In this document: in pieces, positions 13,316-25,972 of the stretch | How the letters are laid out: each line of letters begins with the position of its first letter | Position numbering within the stretch: the stretch's first letter is position 1 | From: Cutaneotrichosporon cavernicola | Lineage: Eukaryota > Basidiomycota > Tremellomycetes > Trichosporonales > Trichosporonaceae | Length of the DNA stretch: 64,000 bases | Direction of reading: 5' to 3' | Assembly: GCF_030864355.1 (NCBI RefSeq) | Contig: NC_083393.1 | Coordinates: 1,550,001-1,614,000, forward strand | Notes under the pieces: model-generated | The model's database searches: none | What the model saw: the letters and a program-made list of their open reading frames with translations, nothing else | Told to the model about the DNA's origin: nothing | Made by a program: the position numbers and the translations under genes

Positions 13316-15263
13316 GGTGAGATGGTGAGAACTGTGAGGGGAGGAGGTGCTAAGGTTGGATGTGAGTGCAAGCAAGGAAGTGTGAATGGAAGCTGGAGAT
13401 GAATGGAAAGGAAGATGTGACGATGAAGATGAAATGTAGTTGGATACCCTTATCGTGTCAGTTCTAAGAGGAGGTGTGTGTACGTGCGTGCGTTCGGCGT
13501 GTGTGCGTGTCTGTGGGTCTGTAGTGGTGACAAAAGGAAGGTTAGTGTAAATCCGGACAGTCATCCCACTCTCCGCAAAGTGGAAGCTAGTTTGTGTGTA
13601 TGAGTGTAAGTAATGAGTGTTGTAATGGGTGTGTGTGTGTGGTGTATGAAGGCCGTGCATAGTTATAACCTTTTAGGTTTTGAGTCATAAGTCATCATGA
13701 GCCAGGCAATGACCATGACGTATGTCAAGGCAATGACATGCGGCACGATGATATGGCGATCCGATGATCCACTTGGGAATAAGAGAGTAAGAGAGTAAGC
13801 CGACAAAGGTCCCAGGACTAGTCTCCGGTGGTATTCAACTCGTGGTGAACCAGCAAACAGGAAAAGAAATCAGGCACGTCGACACCTCCTTCTACCTCAG
13901 CTCTATCCTGTTCAAAGAGATGCGAGGCATTGCCCAAGCACCGTCAGCACGTGTTCCCAACTTGATCTCCCGGGAAGTAGCAACAGCGAGACTCGTGGAT
14001 TGCAGAGCTCACCAGCTCCAGAATCCCCGCTCCCTCTTTTGGACTCGCCATTACACCGTGGTAATTCAAGTAAAGGCATGGAACGGTGGATGCTCTGGTC
14101 CGGTCCGAAGTCTGAGGCGATGCAGCCGATTACAAGATGACAGCACTGTGCCAGACACAAGGCGCGGATGAGTAATGAGCCTATGCTGAAGCGATTAGAG
14201 GGCACACGCAAGTGCATGAACCTCTGTCAATGTCAAGGGCAGCGGGCAGTTGGAGGTATTCTTGTTGGTAGCTCGAAATGGCAGGGCAGGAATGCGGGAG
14301 TGTGATGTATGATGCTTGATTCGTGGGACTGGGAGCCGACGTAATCTTGGAATCATATCATTAGACCTGGGCTATGGTGAATCCAGGGTCAGGCAAAGGA
14401 CAGGGCGATGCCATGACCCTGCCGCTTTGATATATTTGGCACAGCATTGGGGGAGAGGGGGGTGGGGAAGGTGCGGGCAGCATAGGCAAGCAAGAAGACA
14501 CACCCTATACTTTACCATTGCTGGCAAGCCGAGAGCCATTTTGAGAGACAGGAGAAGGGGTCTGGGTCAGTGCAGTGGTTGGTCAGATCCGTCGGTTTGT
14601 TGACAGCAGCCGAATTGTGGAATGCTGCTTGGCACGCGTTTTCGGCTCAGGTGAGAAGAGGGTGAATTGGGTTCAGCAGGTGGCCCAATGTCTGAGTTGA
14701 GAGACATGAGCCTTGTCGAGTTTCAACAGTTTGCTGCTCTGGCCTTCATGGCTTGATCGTCAGGACAAGACAAAACAACGAGGACGCCACCGTTTAGCCC
14801 TTGACCCGCCCTCCTATGGACTTCATCCCTCATGCCCTCAACTCCTCAACGCCTCAACGCCTCTGACCTCGTGACCTCACTCTGTTTGCAACCGCAACGG
14901 TCCATCCCTTGCACAGCTCATGGTTCTCATGGTCTCAAAGTTGCCTTGCGCACGGCCGGCTCTCTGCCACCCTCGTACCGGTTCAATAGGCCATTGACTC
15001 CGATGCAAGCAGGGAAGACACTAAGATACCAGATCGTGCGCCAGTGCAAGCAACTCGCCGCACAGACCACCATTATTGATTCCCTCGCACTCAGCCACCC
15101 ACGCACCTGCATTACTCGGCTCAAAGAGTCACCATACAGACTCGACGGCCAGCCCTACATCATCCCCCATACATCACGTTCCTTTCTCGCTAATCTCTCT
15201 CCTCATTTCTCATTCTCCTACACTCATTCGCTTGTCTCACAGTATCGAGATTCAACAGACAGA
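13316..15263. other. Long intergenic region, no gene recognised
   Basis: Contains the GT/CA-rich promoter side of the Ulp1-like gene (alternating GTGT runs around 13475-13645) and the CT-rich 5' flank of the GH16 gene. Short open frames here show no family resemblance and no intron pattern. I see nothing else. Confidence 0.6.
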
Positions 15264-17037
15264 ATGGCGCCTCTTGCCTTGGCCCTCGCTGCTGCCGTCG
15301 CTGCGGCCCCCCTCGTACGCGCCGGAGTCTACCCCATCGCCGAGTCTATGGCGGGGGACACCTTCCTGTGAGTACCCGGCGGGAGAGGTGAGAGAGGAGG
15401 AGGGGAGTCGACAAGTAAGCGGAGATCGCGGCAGTGCCGCCGATGCGATTCTCACCATCACCATTGCATCGATTTGACGTCGACACACCTTTCTGGCTCG
15501 TTGGGTGCATTGCACCGGTCGCCCAGGCGTCAGTGCACGGACGCTTTGTGACCTTTATTCTCGTCTTTGCGATCGGGTGGAAACTGAGTACCGGCTGACA
15601 TCTCCAGGCAGGGTTGGAACTGGCCAGACAGCTTCTACGACAACACCACCAGGTGAGGACGTCGTATTCCGTGTGCAATGTTCAGGCAACTGACCACCGT
15701 AGCGGTGAGGTGTTCTGGTATGGCTCGGCCGAGTGGAACAGCTCAAGCCCACTCATCTACAAGACTGCCAAGGGTACAACAATCATGAAGGGTACGTCGA
15801 TCGTCTTCGCCTATCCCGGGATATCCAGTGTGGCTGGGAAGGGCCACGGAGTGTGGACTCGAGGCTAACGTTACAGTCGACGACACCTCGACCGTCGTTG
15901 CCAACCCCTGGCACACTACCAAGCGCTTCGCTCCCAAGCTTCTCAGCAAGCGCGCATACGGTGTTGGCACCGTCTGGGTTCTTGACGCGATCCACATGCC
16001 CTACGGCTGCAGTGTCTGGCCCGCTTTCTGGACCGTCGGCCCCAAGTGGCCTGTTGGTAAATGCAGCTAATCGGACGCCACTCACTCCAGGCGGTGAGAT
16101 TGACATCATGGAGGGTATCCACAACCAGCCCGTCAACCAGATGGCGCTCCATTCTGCCGAGGACGGCTGCTACGCGCCTCAGACCAACCAGGCCCTCATG
16201 ACGGGTGACTGGGGATCGCTCAACTGCTCCATCGGCTACTCGTACGGTTCGGGCTGCACGGCCCGTGACACTGACCCTGCGTCCTACGGTGCCGGCTTTG
16301 CTGCTGCCGGTGGAGGTGTCTTTGTTGCAGAGTGGGCTCCAGAGGCTATCAAGATCTGGTTCATCCCGCGTGCCCGGGTCCCAGCCGCCCTGACCGCCGA
16401 TGCCAAGTCGATTGACACGAGCACCCTTGGTACACCGACTGGCTACTGGGGTAACAAGGATTGCACCTTCACGCGCTACTTTGGCCGTAAGTAGTTTTGA
16501 ATTGCGTCGACGTTGGCTGACCCATCCAAGCTCAGACTCTTATTCTCCAGACCACTCTTTGCGGCGTCTGGGCTGGGCTTGAAAGCACCCTCGCTGCCAA
16601 CGGTTGCACTGGCTACGCCTCGGGCGAGGACTGGTGAGCGAATTGTTAATTCGCGGCTGACTCTTAGCTACACCACTTACGTTAACGGCGACGGCTCCAA
16701 CTACCGTACCGCCTACTACGAGATCAACTACGTCAACATCTTCAACGCTGCGGTCTCGACCACACCTGGTGTCGAGGGCGGTCTCCCAGCCGACGGGCCT
16801 GTCGCCGGCAACAACAACCTGGGCCGCCAGCAAGCCACCTCGGTCTCGTCCTCGATCACGACCGAGGCAGACGGCGCGACTTCGCTTGTCCAGGTCACGG
16901 TGACCCAGAACGTCCCCGACGTCGCCGATGCTCCCACTGCCGTCACGACTGCTTCCCGTAAGAGTGGTGCCAAGTCGCGTATCGGTTCTGCCCTTGCGCT
17001 TGCTTCTCTTGCTGTCTTTGTCGCTGGCCTCTTCTAA
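15264..17037 (+). CDS. Secreted GH16 endo-beta-1,3(4)-glucanase-like protein, GPI-type tail
   Basis: Cell-wall glucan hydrolase or transglycosylase of glycoside hydrolase family 16. Exons 15264..15367, 15608..15652, 15703..15791, 15877..16056, 16091..16486, 16531..16633 and 16668..17037 give 428 residues. A signal peptide covers about residues 1-20. The catalytic motif E-I-D-I-M-E is at 142-147 (nucleophile Glu142, acid/base Glu147, Asp144 between). Paired cysteines occur in the second half. The last 70 residues are Ser/Thr/Ala-rich and end in a hydrophobic stretch after a basic spot, as in GPI-anchored wall proteins. The first intron is 240 nt, the longest well-supported one after that of the third Ulp1-like gene; the others are 34-85 nt. 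The 16487..16530 intron needs a CAAG acceptor rather than the next CAG to keep the frame. Confidence 0.93.
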
Positions 17038-17262
17038 ACGACGACCTGCTTATAGATCGTACAGTATTTGCCGAGTAATCTGAAGATGGGCTGGTTGACA
17101 CCAACTGCCACAACTGGACAATCCTCATGGACATGTGTATACGAATAACTGCTGCTGCGTCTCTGGTGCGTTGTGACTTGGGTGCCGTCTGTGAGGTCGA
17201 CCTCGTCACATCAAAACTTCTGGGTGATTTCCAACCAAAAGTTAGGGCTATTGAAAGCTCTG

Positions 17263-17367
17263 TTCCCCGCCAGGGAGTTGAACCCTGCTCTTTCGCGGTG
17301 ATTCCTGGCTGTTGACCAGGCTCTCTCGACTGAGAGGCGAATATACTAACCGATATACTAGCGAGGA
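17263..17367 (-). tRNA. tRNA-Glu (CTC) with intron
   Basis: Acceptor stem TCCTCGC pairs with GCGGGGA, T-arm CAGGG-TTCAACT-CCCTG, anticodon stem TTCGC/GCGAA. The loop reads CTCTCA, then a 33-nt intron, then C, giving anticodon CTC. Discriminator A. A near-identical copy lies in the opposite orientation at 25.2 kb. Confidence 0.9.
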
Positions 17368-17669
17368 GGCGTTGTTATATGTTCCTGGGACTTTCCCTCA
17401 CTTCAAGAAGCAATTGGTAGGGTTTAGTTGAGCTGGAACGAATGTAGTAACGCCGGTGAGTGTTTTGATATCGACGAGCAGTGTTTTGGTAACGTGGACA
17501 GCATTTTGGGTGGCGAGAGGAATAAGTGTGTCGGGTACAGGAATGTCGGTGATCGCCGAGAGCATCATCACGTCATACGAACCTAATCGCAGTGAGTAAA
17601 ACCCTTGTCTCATCAAGCATGAAACAGCAGACATTCCCAATGCATCGATTAGAATCCATCACTAGGTCC

Positions 17670-19116
17670 TCACGCTCCGTTCCGCTCAGCCAGGACGTCG
17701 GCAAACGCCTGGTCCATGATGGCAATGCCCTCGGCAATCTCCTCTGGCGTGATGGTAAGAGGTGGGGCAATGCGGAATGTCCCGCCCATGCCCTTGAGCT
17801 GGACGACGTTGCAGCTCAGCCCGAGCTGCATGCATCGCTCGCTGATGCGTGTGCCGAGTTCGTCGGCTGGTTTCTTGTCGGCCTCGACGATCTCGATCCC
17901 CATCATCAACCCGCGACCACGCACATCGCCGATGCACGGGTACTTTTTCTGGAGACTGAGCAGACCGTGTTTCAGCAGCTCGCCCTTCTCGGCAGCCTGC
18001 TTGTCCATCCGATCACGCGTGATAATCTCGCACACCTTTGCTCCCACCGCTGCGACGAGAGGGTCGTTCAGGTGGGTCGTGTAGTAGAAGAATCCACGTT
18101 CGGAGCATACCCTCTCAATGTCCTCGGTGACAATTGTCGCGCCGAGTGGCAGACCGGCGCCGAGCGTCTTGGATAAAGTGAGAATATCGGGGACGACGCC
18201 TTCGTGCTCGAATGCAAACATGTCTACGGTCAGTGTTGAATGTAGGGAGACTCACCGCCAGTACGGCCCATGCCTGTCTGGGCCTCGTCGACGATGAGGA
18301 GCATGCCGCGTTTCTCGCAGTGTTGCTTGAGAGCCTTGAGATATCCTTCCGGGAGAGTGAGGATTCCGCCGGTCGATACGATCGGCTCGATTATGACGGC
18401 CGCGAGAGCGCCTGTGCTCTGCCGGTCAATCAAGTCCCAACCGTAATCGAGTTCGGTGCGCCAATCGTAGCTCCCGTCCGAGTGCCGGAATGGCGAGCGG
18501 TACGCATATGGCACCGGCAAGATGAGGTTGCCAGGCAGCTGTGGGCCGTAGCCTTTACGACCGACAGAAAAGGTAGCTGCGCCGGAACCATGTGTCATGC
18601 CGTGGTACGAGGCGCTGAGGGACACGATCTCGTGGCCGCCCGTATACATCTTTGCCATCTTGAGGGCACATTCGTTTGTCTCGCTGCCGGTCGAGAGGAA
18701 CATACACTTGTTGAGTTGGGGGGGAAGCATGTTTGTGAGCGCCTCGGCGAGATCGACGACCGGGTCCGAGATCATGCCACTGAACAGGTGGTCCAGGTTA
18801 CGCATGTACTCGTCGACGACTTGTACGATTTCTGGGTGACCGCTGCATGTCAGTGTGGTAGGTGGGTAAATCTCACTGGCCAAGCACCGACGACATCTGG
18901 CCCGAGGTCCAGTCGAGCACCCGCTTACCGCTCTCGTCCTGCGGTCAGCTGAGAAAAGAGTGGATAACTCACCCACATCACCGTACCCTGGGCGCGTACG
19001 ATACGGACCGCGCTCCACTGTCCGCCATATCGGATCAGCTTGGAGTTCGCGACCTTCCAGAAGTCGGCGTTGGAGCGGGTGGGCTTGGACACCTCGGGGT
19101 GCACGATGCCGGTCAT
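17670..19116 (-). CDS. 2,2-dialkylglycine decarboxylase-like class III aminotransferase
   Basis: PLP enzyme of aminotransferase class III. Exons in gene order 19116..18973, 18938..18877, 18842..18256 and 18223..17670 give 448 residues (bacterial DgdA is about 433). The sequence follows the bacterial 2,2-dialkylglycine decarboxylase almost motif by motif: LDWTSGQMSSVLG, HLFSGMISDPVVDLAE, YHGMT, DEAQTGMGRTG, PDILTLSKTLGAGLPLG with the PLP lysine K283, YYTTHLNDPL and GMGGTFRIAPPLT. The reaction would be decarboxylation of dialkylglycines such as 2-aminoisobutyrate coupled to transamination of pyruvate. Ordinary GABA or ornithine aminotransferases lack the SGQMSS and DPL signatures. Three 32-34-nt introns show that it is resident in the fungal genome. 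Confidence 0.9.
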
Positions 19117-19640
19117 TTCGTCTGTGTCGATCGGTGAATTAGGTTAGAGGAGGAGGAGAGTTGCCGTTCGTCTCTTTGTGACTGTGAGGGATCCCGTGCT
19201 GTATCGGATGGGCTTCTGACTTCTCCATGCTGACGTCTTAAGTATACGCATTGATCTAGGCCTACGCAGCACAGAATGATGCGGAGACACACGGCGGAAG
19301 AGCAACTGTTGCCCGATAACGGGCAAGCGGGCAGCTTGCCCGCAAACTGATCTGGGCATGTTGCAAACACCCGTCTGATGCCCACCAAGACCCAACACTC
19401 GCAGATGACCGAGAGTCGCGGCCGGCCAAGCTGCCCGCAAATGTCAAAGTGTTCTCCCAGTCTTGGCACTAGCAAGCGGATGGCACGGCAACGACATATG
19501 TCGGGCAAGAGCGCGGGCAAGATATAAGCCATCGCCGATCCCACACCGCCACATCTTCAGGTGTAGATCTCATCTGATCAACTGCCTCACACCCACACCT
19601 CCCGAGCCAAAAGATTTGGCTGAGCAATTGAATGCCCTGT

Positions 19641-19759
19641 TGACGAGAGTGGGATTCGAACCCACGTCCGAAGACTGCGGAGATGTTATCGTCCAAATCC
19701 AACTCGAGGATCGGACAGTCACCTTAACACAGCGCCTTAGACCGCTCGGCCATCTCGCC
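19641..19759 (-). tRNA. tRNA-Leu (AAG) with intron
   Basis: Acceptor GGCGAGA pairs with TCTCGTC, D-arm GCC...GGC, anticodon stem CTGTG/CGCAG around the loop TTAAGG + C, with an intron of about 41 nt after position 37; T-arm GTGGG-TTCGAAT-CCCAC. A short variable arm with a TTCG loop fits a class II tRNA. Anticodon AAG. Confidence 0.85.
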
Positions 19760-20660
19760 GATAGATGCTGGTGTGCAGCGCGTGGCCATGTTGTGGTGGC
19801 GAGGGTTAGCGTGATGGTTAGGCGAGACAGGGGCTGGGGGGGGGGGGGGTGCGGAAGTGGGGTAGGCCAGCGGGGAACCGGATTCCACTCTTTGCGGCCT
19901 CGATATCTGATTGCTTAACGAACGTGTAGTGAGTAGCTTGGGATACAAGTTGTCGTCAAGTGACGCACCCAGGGTCACCTCTTCACGTTGGAGTAGTCGC
20001 TGCGCCTTTCCGTTGGTAGTCGCACCTTTACGTTGGAGAGCGACTAGACTCGCTCAGAACGCCTTGATGCTTGTGGCGACGTACCATCATTTAGCAGATA
20101 TTGCTCACTGCGAGTCTTTCCAGGCCCTCAGCCATCTTGTCGTATGATCAATTGTGTTCCTGGACTTGTTCTCGACACGATAGCGGCCCTGGTGCGGGGT
20201 CCGGTATTGTCGGGGTCCAGATCGCGTTTGGCAAGGTGCCTACAGTAGTGAGTGTAGCTGGACGGACTGATGGACGCATGTAGGTGCCAGTTACGCTGGG
20301 CTTCGGACGTAACTGAAACGACGGCAGGAGGGGCAGGGGATCTCTAACGTCACGTGGAGATGGACAGGGCCATGACAAGGTCGCGACGGGAAGCTTGGGA
20401 TTCCGGATTTCTCGGGGTGTGGCGAATTGCATGTGGCAGTTGCAAGATGCATTGAATATCGAAAAGAAATCAGAGGCGACTCACAGTAACAACGGCTGGG
20501 ACGTAGTAAATAATGAGGTTGGATGGCTTACTAGTACAAGCGATGTTGAATGGGAGGGAGACAAGCACGCCCAAAGCGCCAAAATTACGTTACATGCTCA
20601 TAAATGCAAAGATGGCCGATGTGTCCTTTGTCAACCATTGATTACTCGCGGAGATAGGCG
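19760..20660. other. Intergenic region with a poly-G run; nothing else seen
   Basis: A run of 14 G lies at about 19836-19849. The stretch 19117..19641, between the decarboxylase and the tRNA-Leu, is likewise without a recognisable gene. No protein family, tRNA or clear repeat was found in the rest. Confidence 0.5.
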
Positions 20661-22934
20661 TCACCAGTAACCGCGGAACGGACACGCCAGCATACCCGTA
20701 TGAATCGTCCACACAATGCGGTCACGCAGAACGCGGCTCGCTGACATATCCTTGGTGTACAGCGGTGACTGGGCGGCAGAGGGGCGGTCGAATGACGGGG
20801 GAATGGCGAGCGTGATGCCTTGCGCGAGAAGCTTGGACCACAGCCCGAGATAGACTGGGAGCGAGCGGTCGCCAATCGGAGCCGGAGAGGAGCCGAACAT
20901 TTCGAGTGCTGCGCAGGCCAACAGAACTGTGTGTCTCTGCGGGACGCGATCAGGTGGCTGCGGTGTCAGCGACGCTAGTTCCTGGGGGGACAGGGACTTT
21001 TATTCTCTAGACTGCCAATCTTGGGGCCTGGGCTCCATCGGAGACAAGTTTATTACTCACACGAAGATGTCTCACTTCCACCCGCATGGGCTCCTGACCG
21101 ATTGTTTCAGCCACAGCTCGCATCACCTCGTCTCTGACCTGAAATCAGCGCCGTGGTGGCCATTTACTCACAATATCGGCCTCAGTAGCATCGAGCGCGT
21201 GTCCTGCATCGTAGATCAACACCAAGCCTGTTACTGTGTCCGCAGCTGCCACAATCCAGTCCCTGCCGATAAGGACAGGTAAGATTCCAGTGACAGGTCC
21301 ATCCTCTCGTTCTCTCCGTCGCTTGCGTGTGCGGGCGCTCTTCTCTGCACGCGTGGACTCTGACTCTTCGCTGGCCTGATGTTAGCCTGACAATCCGTTC
21401 CAAGGAACCCTGGAGCTGGGAGCAGAACTAACCGTGTGCCTACTGGAGCCCTCTCTTCTCCGCTCAGCATTGCTCCGCGCAGTGATACGTTCCCCAATTT
21501 CTCGCCATGCACCGACAAGATGCGTACGTGGCATGGTCAGGTCGTATGGCGCCATCTGCGTCTGCAGAGCGTCGATGACCGTTTCCATACGCCGCGCAAA
21601 CGCCCCAACAGTCACAATCTCACCGGCAAGAACTGCCTCGGGATCTGAACGTGAAACGTCCGAGGCGGACGCGGATGCCGACCCTACTCCCTTGATCGAG
21701 CCCTTCTCACTGGTAGCTCGGCTGGATGGAGGCTCCCCGCGTTCACCGCCATAAAATGCCATTATGCGTGCGTAAGATGGAAGGTCGTTCGCGTGCCGAG
21801 ATACAACCCAGGTGTCGCACGACTTGAGTGCCATCTCGAGTACCGTACCACACCATGACTGCCGTCAGCACCACATTCTTGTGGCAGGCGAGGTCGAGCC
21901 AAGCCAATAGGAGAACACATTGGTCTGGCCCGCGGGAGAGTCTAGGCTTATGCCAGCCCAGCCTAATTCGGCTTTGGCGTTTGGGCTTGTGCCTTACCAC
22001 TAGCGATCCCTCACCTCCCACCCCACTCCACACCTGCAAACAGTCCTCACACATCACAAATGACCCTCCTAGAAAGACCCCCGTGTCCTTTTTGTTTGAG
22101 ACTGGCACTCACAGAAAGCGGTGGTAGGCGGTGAATTGCATGGTAGTACAGGGTTGCACTTTCCCATCCGTTAAAACCCCCCGGTGCTGGGCTGGCTGAA
22201 GTGTCAGCCGCGGTCTGTGACCGGTGCGAGGTGCTGTGTTCGTCATCGTCGTCATCGTGTTCGTCGTGTTCGTGTCGTTCGAGTTTGCGTACACTCCCGG
22301 CTTTCTCCCTACCCTTATCTGTTCTCTCCTCGCGTCCCTCTCTTATGCGTGGAGCATCCCCTCGATCTCCGCCGTACTCCAATGGGGGTAAGCGGATCTC
22401 GCGCCCTTCGTAACCTCTTCGCGGTCGTGAGGCCTCATACTCTCGCCTCGGCCCTCCCATCTCGTATTCGTGCGGCAGTCTTCCAACCTCGCGCACTCCG
22501 GGGAGCCTCTCGCCTTCGTAATCTTGCTTCCCATGACGCGCCCCATGACGCGCCCGCTCAATCTCTCGAGTCCGCGGGCCCGTGTCAAACTCGCGCGATG
22601 ACCGTATCGGCCCGGATTCTCGTGGAGGAGCTGGTTCGTATTCACGACTTGGATCTCGTCTCGGGTCCTTGAGTTGGGTCGGAGGAGAAACGGGTGTGAA
22701 GGGAGGACGGTTCCGTAAAGGGGTGCGCTCGGGTTGCAGATGTTGCGAATGATGAACAGCCGATGTCCACGCAGTCGTTGTCGAAGTGGAGGGCGTGGTT
22801 GCTGACATTGGCGTCGTGAGAGAGGGAGCAGCGCGGTGATTGAGGTCGAGTTTATCGGGCGGAATGCGTTCTTCGCCACCCCTGGAAGTTGTCCACCATG
22901 CGCGACGATTCGAGCTCGGCGGTGGCGAGGTCAT
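20661..22934 (-). CDS. Ulp1/C48 peptidase-like protein, catalytically degenerate (paralogue C)
   Basis: Exons in gene order 22934..22113, 21858..21433, 21375..21172, 21138..21061 and 20936..20661 give 601 residues. The first 260 residues are disordered and charged, with many Arg-Glu-Tyr repeats and an Asp/His run, and end in a helix closing ...HRLPPLS, matching the ...FPALP and ...WLTPLS ends of paralogues A and B. The core strand pair reads GILPVLIGRDWIVAADTV...LVLIYDAG: Trp456 and Asp471 are kept, the His position is Asp455. The Cys position is Thr513 (R-H-T-V). The C-terminus has the family segment LRDRIVWTIHTG. The 254-nt first intron is unusually long, so the long N-terminal exon could belong to a separate gene, but the exon-boundary match with the paralogues argues for one gene. 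The frame has an in-frame stop upstream of the chosen ATG. Confidence 0.62.
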
Positions 22935-25230
22935 ATGGTCGACGGTGATGGGTGGGGGAGGAGGAGTTTGGGTAGGAGGTGGCCCACGAACGCCTTGAGG
23001 AATCTCCGGTTCCAGTTCCAGTCCTGCGAGATCTTGAAGGGGCTACGTGATTCAAAACCCAGCATCCAAGACTAGGAACCAACTGGCGTCGACTGCGATG
23101 CGATGATTGGAGAGTCGACAGGAGAGCAGGTCTTGCGAGATTCTGCTTGAGGTTGGACGATGAGGAGATGACCAAGTTATTGATGCGCAAGTGACTCGAC
23201 CCTAAGGTTCAAAGGCTTTGCTAAGACGGGATGACACAGGGCAGTGTGGGGAAATGTCGCGGCACGCGCGAATGGGATGTCCGAAACGCGTCAATGACTA
23301 ACACACTCTGAATGCGATGCCGGCGGAGATGAATCGTTGAGGCGAGTCGAAGGAATGCGTTGTGGGTGATGGCCAACAAGTGGATTGCACTATCGCTAAA
23401 AGCAAAGACAAACACAATGAAGCAGTGAAGGATTGGATGATTGAATGATGACGATATGAATGATTAGTATGCACTGTAACAGCGGGTGACAAGCCATGTT
23501 CAAAAGAGTTACCGCTTACAAAACCCGAAGGGTCGGGCCTGGTAAGTTCGGCCCTGTAAAAGTCGACGTCTGGAGTATCAAGGGGTAAGATGAATCAAAT
23601 CAACATGGTAGTATTGTAGTTTCAAATCATCAATTAGACCCATTAGAAATAGGCAAATCAGGCGGAAACGACACAGAAGGGCCAGGGGGAAGTCGAAGCA
23701 GCATAGCCCTTAGGGCTGGGATACGTTCCCGAGGCCGTCAACTTGTCTCTTCCGTGGGCTTGGCCAAGTTCTACAGCACGAGATGTGGCGATTAATTGAC
23801 CAGACTGTACATTTGCTGTGCAACCCCTCTACTCATCTACTGACAACAGGGACAGGGACTGTCACAGGTGCAACATTCATATCGCTTTGAGCTTTGCAGG
23901 CAAGCCAAGAGTTGCCAGGATCCATATTACAGGTGACGCCTGAACTATCCCCTCGCGACCCTTGTCCGCATTTGCCCCCTCATTGATACTGTATGCCGTT
24001 CAACTCGCAAGTCGGGCCTTTTAGTTGAAAACGGAGACTATTTGCTAACTTTGCCCCCAGAATATAGGTGCCTGATGTTGCTTTGGAACTTGATAAGGGG
24101 CATCCGTCACAAATCACAAACATTCAACAGTCATGACCCTAGTTTCAGTTTCAGGCTCTTTGTAAGTCTTATGTAAGGGTCTGGGGTTACGTGCCTAAAC
24201 CTTCTTTAAAAGGTCAAAGTCATTCAAACCTCTGTGTTTGGTAAGGTGTTCGGAAGCATCTGTACCTCAAAAATCAAGCTACCGTACAACCGCTACATAC
24301 CGCTTTGGATGCTCTAATGTAGTGTAAAGTACAGGCCGAGTTTCCTGGCCATCGTAAACAACCCTAGCTTCCGTGTTCAACGTACCAACCCTCAGTTCGT
24401 CGCGTGCGTTTTTGAGGAGGATGAGAGTCGACATGTGACAGGCCTCCTTTGTCGAGCAAGGTCACGGCTCAGTTATTGTTTCCTGGAGCTCGACAGTCGG
24501 TTGGTGCTGACCATGCCTAGACGCATGCCTGAATAGGAGGTGGAGCTGTCGCGGCTCCACATGATGAGCCCACGAGTTGAAAGCGTCATGACGTGTTCGG
24601 GAGCCACAGAGGCACACTGCTAACAGAAGTGAAACGGCCAACAGCCACGCGGGGCATGATCGGTATGAGCCGCTTGGAAACAACGAGATTTGGTTCCCCA
24701 GCCCTGACCTATGACTAGTCTGCCATAACCTCCGAACAAGTCCACCAAGGCAGAATATGTGACCTGCCAAGTTCACCACAGTAACCATCATGCTCCGATA
24801 TAGACAAGGATTCCGTCATGCTCCTCACACTCCACGTTTCAGGCTACCCGCCAAGCCCCAATCATCGACAGCCTGTGGCATGTGGTGATAATGATGCGAT
24901 CGAAGAACTGGCTCAAGGTAAGGACAGATCTCCATGGTGGCATTCTATGTGGCAGGTCCTAGACCACACCAAGCCGAGAAATTAGCCATGGATTGGTCAG
25001 TTCCGGCCTCCCCCATGCTCTTCCACTTGACAGTATTCCAATGTGCCATTACGACAAGCTCATATGATGTCACACACGGCAAGCACCAAATCGGAGCAGA
25101 ACTTGGCCCTAGGTTGTCGCCACACTTCAACCTCCCTTCGTCATCATTCTGCCTTTGATTCCAACCACATTATTCACTATCGCACCAGCGAGTCCGCAGC
25201 GGTAGAACGTCCAGAGGCTTATACACATTC
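22935..25230. other. 2.3-kb gene-poor stretch
   Basis: AT-richer than the neighbouring genes. I found no open frame with family resemblance, no tRNA and no terminal repeats. Upstream of 22934 a frame continues without an ATG up to a stop, preceded by a possible TAG acceptor near 23046, so a 5' exon of paralogue C could lie here. Confidence 0.5.
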
Positions 25231-25335
25231 TCCTCGCTAGTATATCGGTTAGTATATTCGCCTCTCAGCTGAGAGAGCCTGGTCAATAGCCAGGAATCAC
25301 CGCGAAAGAGCAGGGTTCAACTCCCTGGCGGGGAA
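25231..25335 (+). tRNA. tRNA-Glu (CTC) with intron, second copy
   Basis: Same 105-nt structure as the copy at 17.3 kb: acceptor TCCTCGC/GCGGGGA, loop CTCTCA + 33-nt intron + C, T-arm CAGGG-TTCAACT-CCCTG. Only a few bases differ, all in the intron. Similarity continues into the 3' flank (AGCTTTCA-TAGC), so the two copies arose by duplication of a slightly larger segment. Confidence 0.9.
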
Positions 25336-25972
25336 GGAAAGCTTTCAGTAGCTGGATCTTTTACTCTAATAAAGGAGGGTTTATTTTTGATGACTCATCC
25401 GAAGCACGTGCGCATGTTGGTCGACAGAGTGGATCTGAATACGGCCGTACTGGGTTTTGACTTTTGTAATGTTGACTGTTCATGAGAAGTCAACCATGCT
25501 GATCAAGTTCCACTGATCAAGTTCCACAGTACGCTCATCTGACTTGGCCTCCAACTATGCCAAATAGGCGCTCAATCTGCCGTCCCCGCGGGGTGTTCCT
25601 CCCTGGCGCTTCCTCCGAGGCGACCGACCAAGTACAGGAGCACAGATCGCGTTGAACGGACATGTCTCCTTCACAGTCACAATTCTCACCCACTGCCTTC
25701 ACATTCGTAGCGAGTTGGTGGGAAAGGAAGCACGGACAGGCAAGGCCGGGCGTTCCCGCACGGCCGCTCGCACGGCTTGTTGCAAACAATGTCGAGCTGG
25801 CGATTCGTTTGCGGCTGACACGCCAACCCCCGTCGTGCGCTCACACCTCGCATTGGATCGACCCATCTCATCTCTGAACTCATCACCTCACTCTAACGCC
25901 ACCTTTTCTCTTAACCCCTGCTGGTCGGGTAGCTACTGTCGTCACTCCGAAACTGACATCGAGGACCCTCCT

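Noticed and set aside
14832..15371. Upstream extension of the GH16 open frame to 14832
   Set aside because: The extension would bury a clean signal peptide that starts at 15264; the upstream sequence is a CT-rich leader.
21433..21834. Start of the third Ulp1-like gene at the internal ATG 21834, with the upstream open frame as a separate gene
   Set aside because: The ends of the upstream exon (...LPPLS) and the intron position match those of the other two paralogues, so one gene is more likely; the alternative is noted in the feature.
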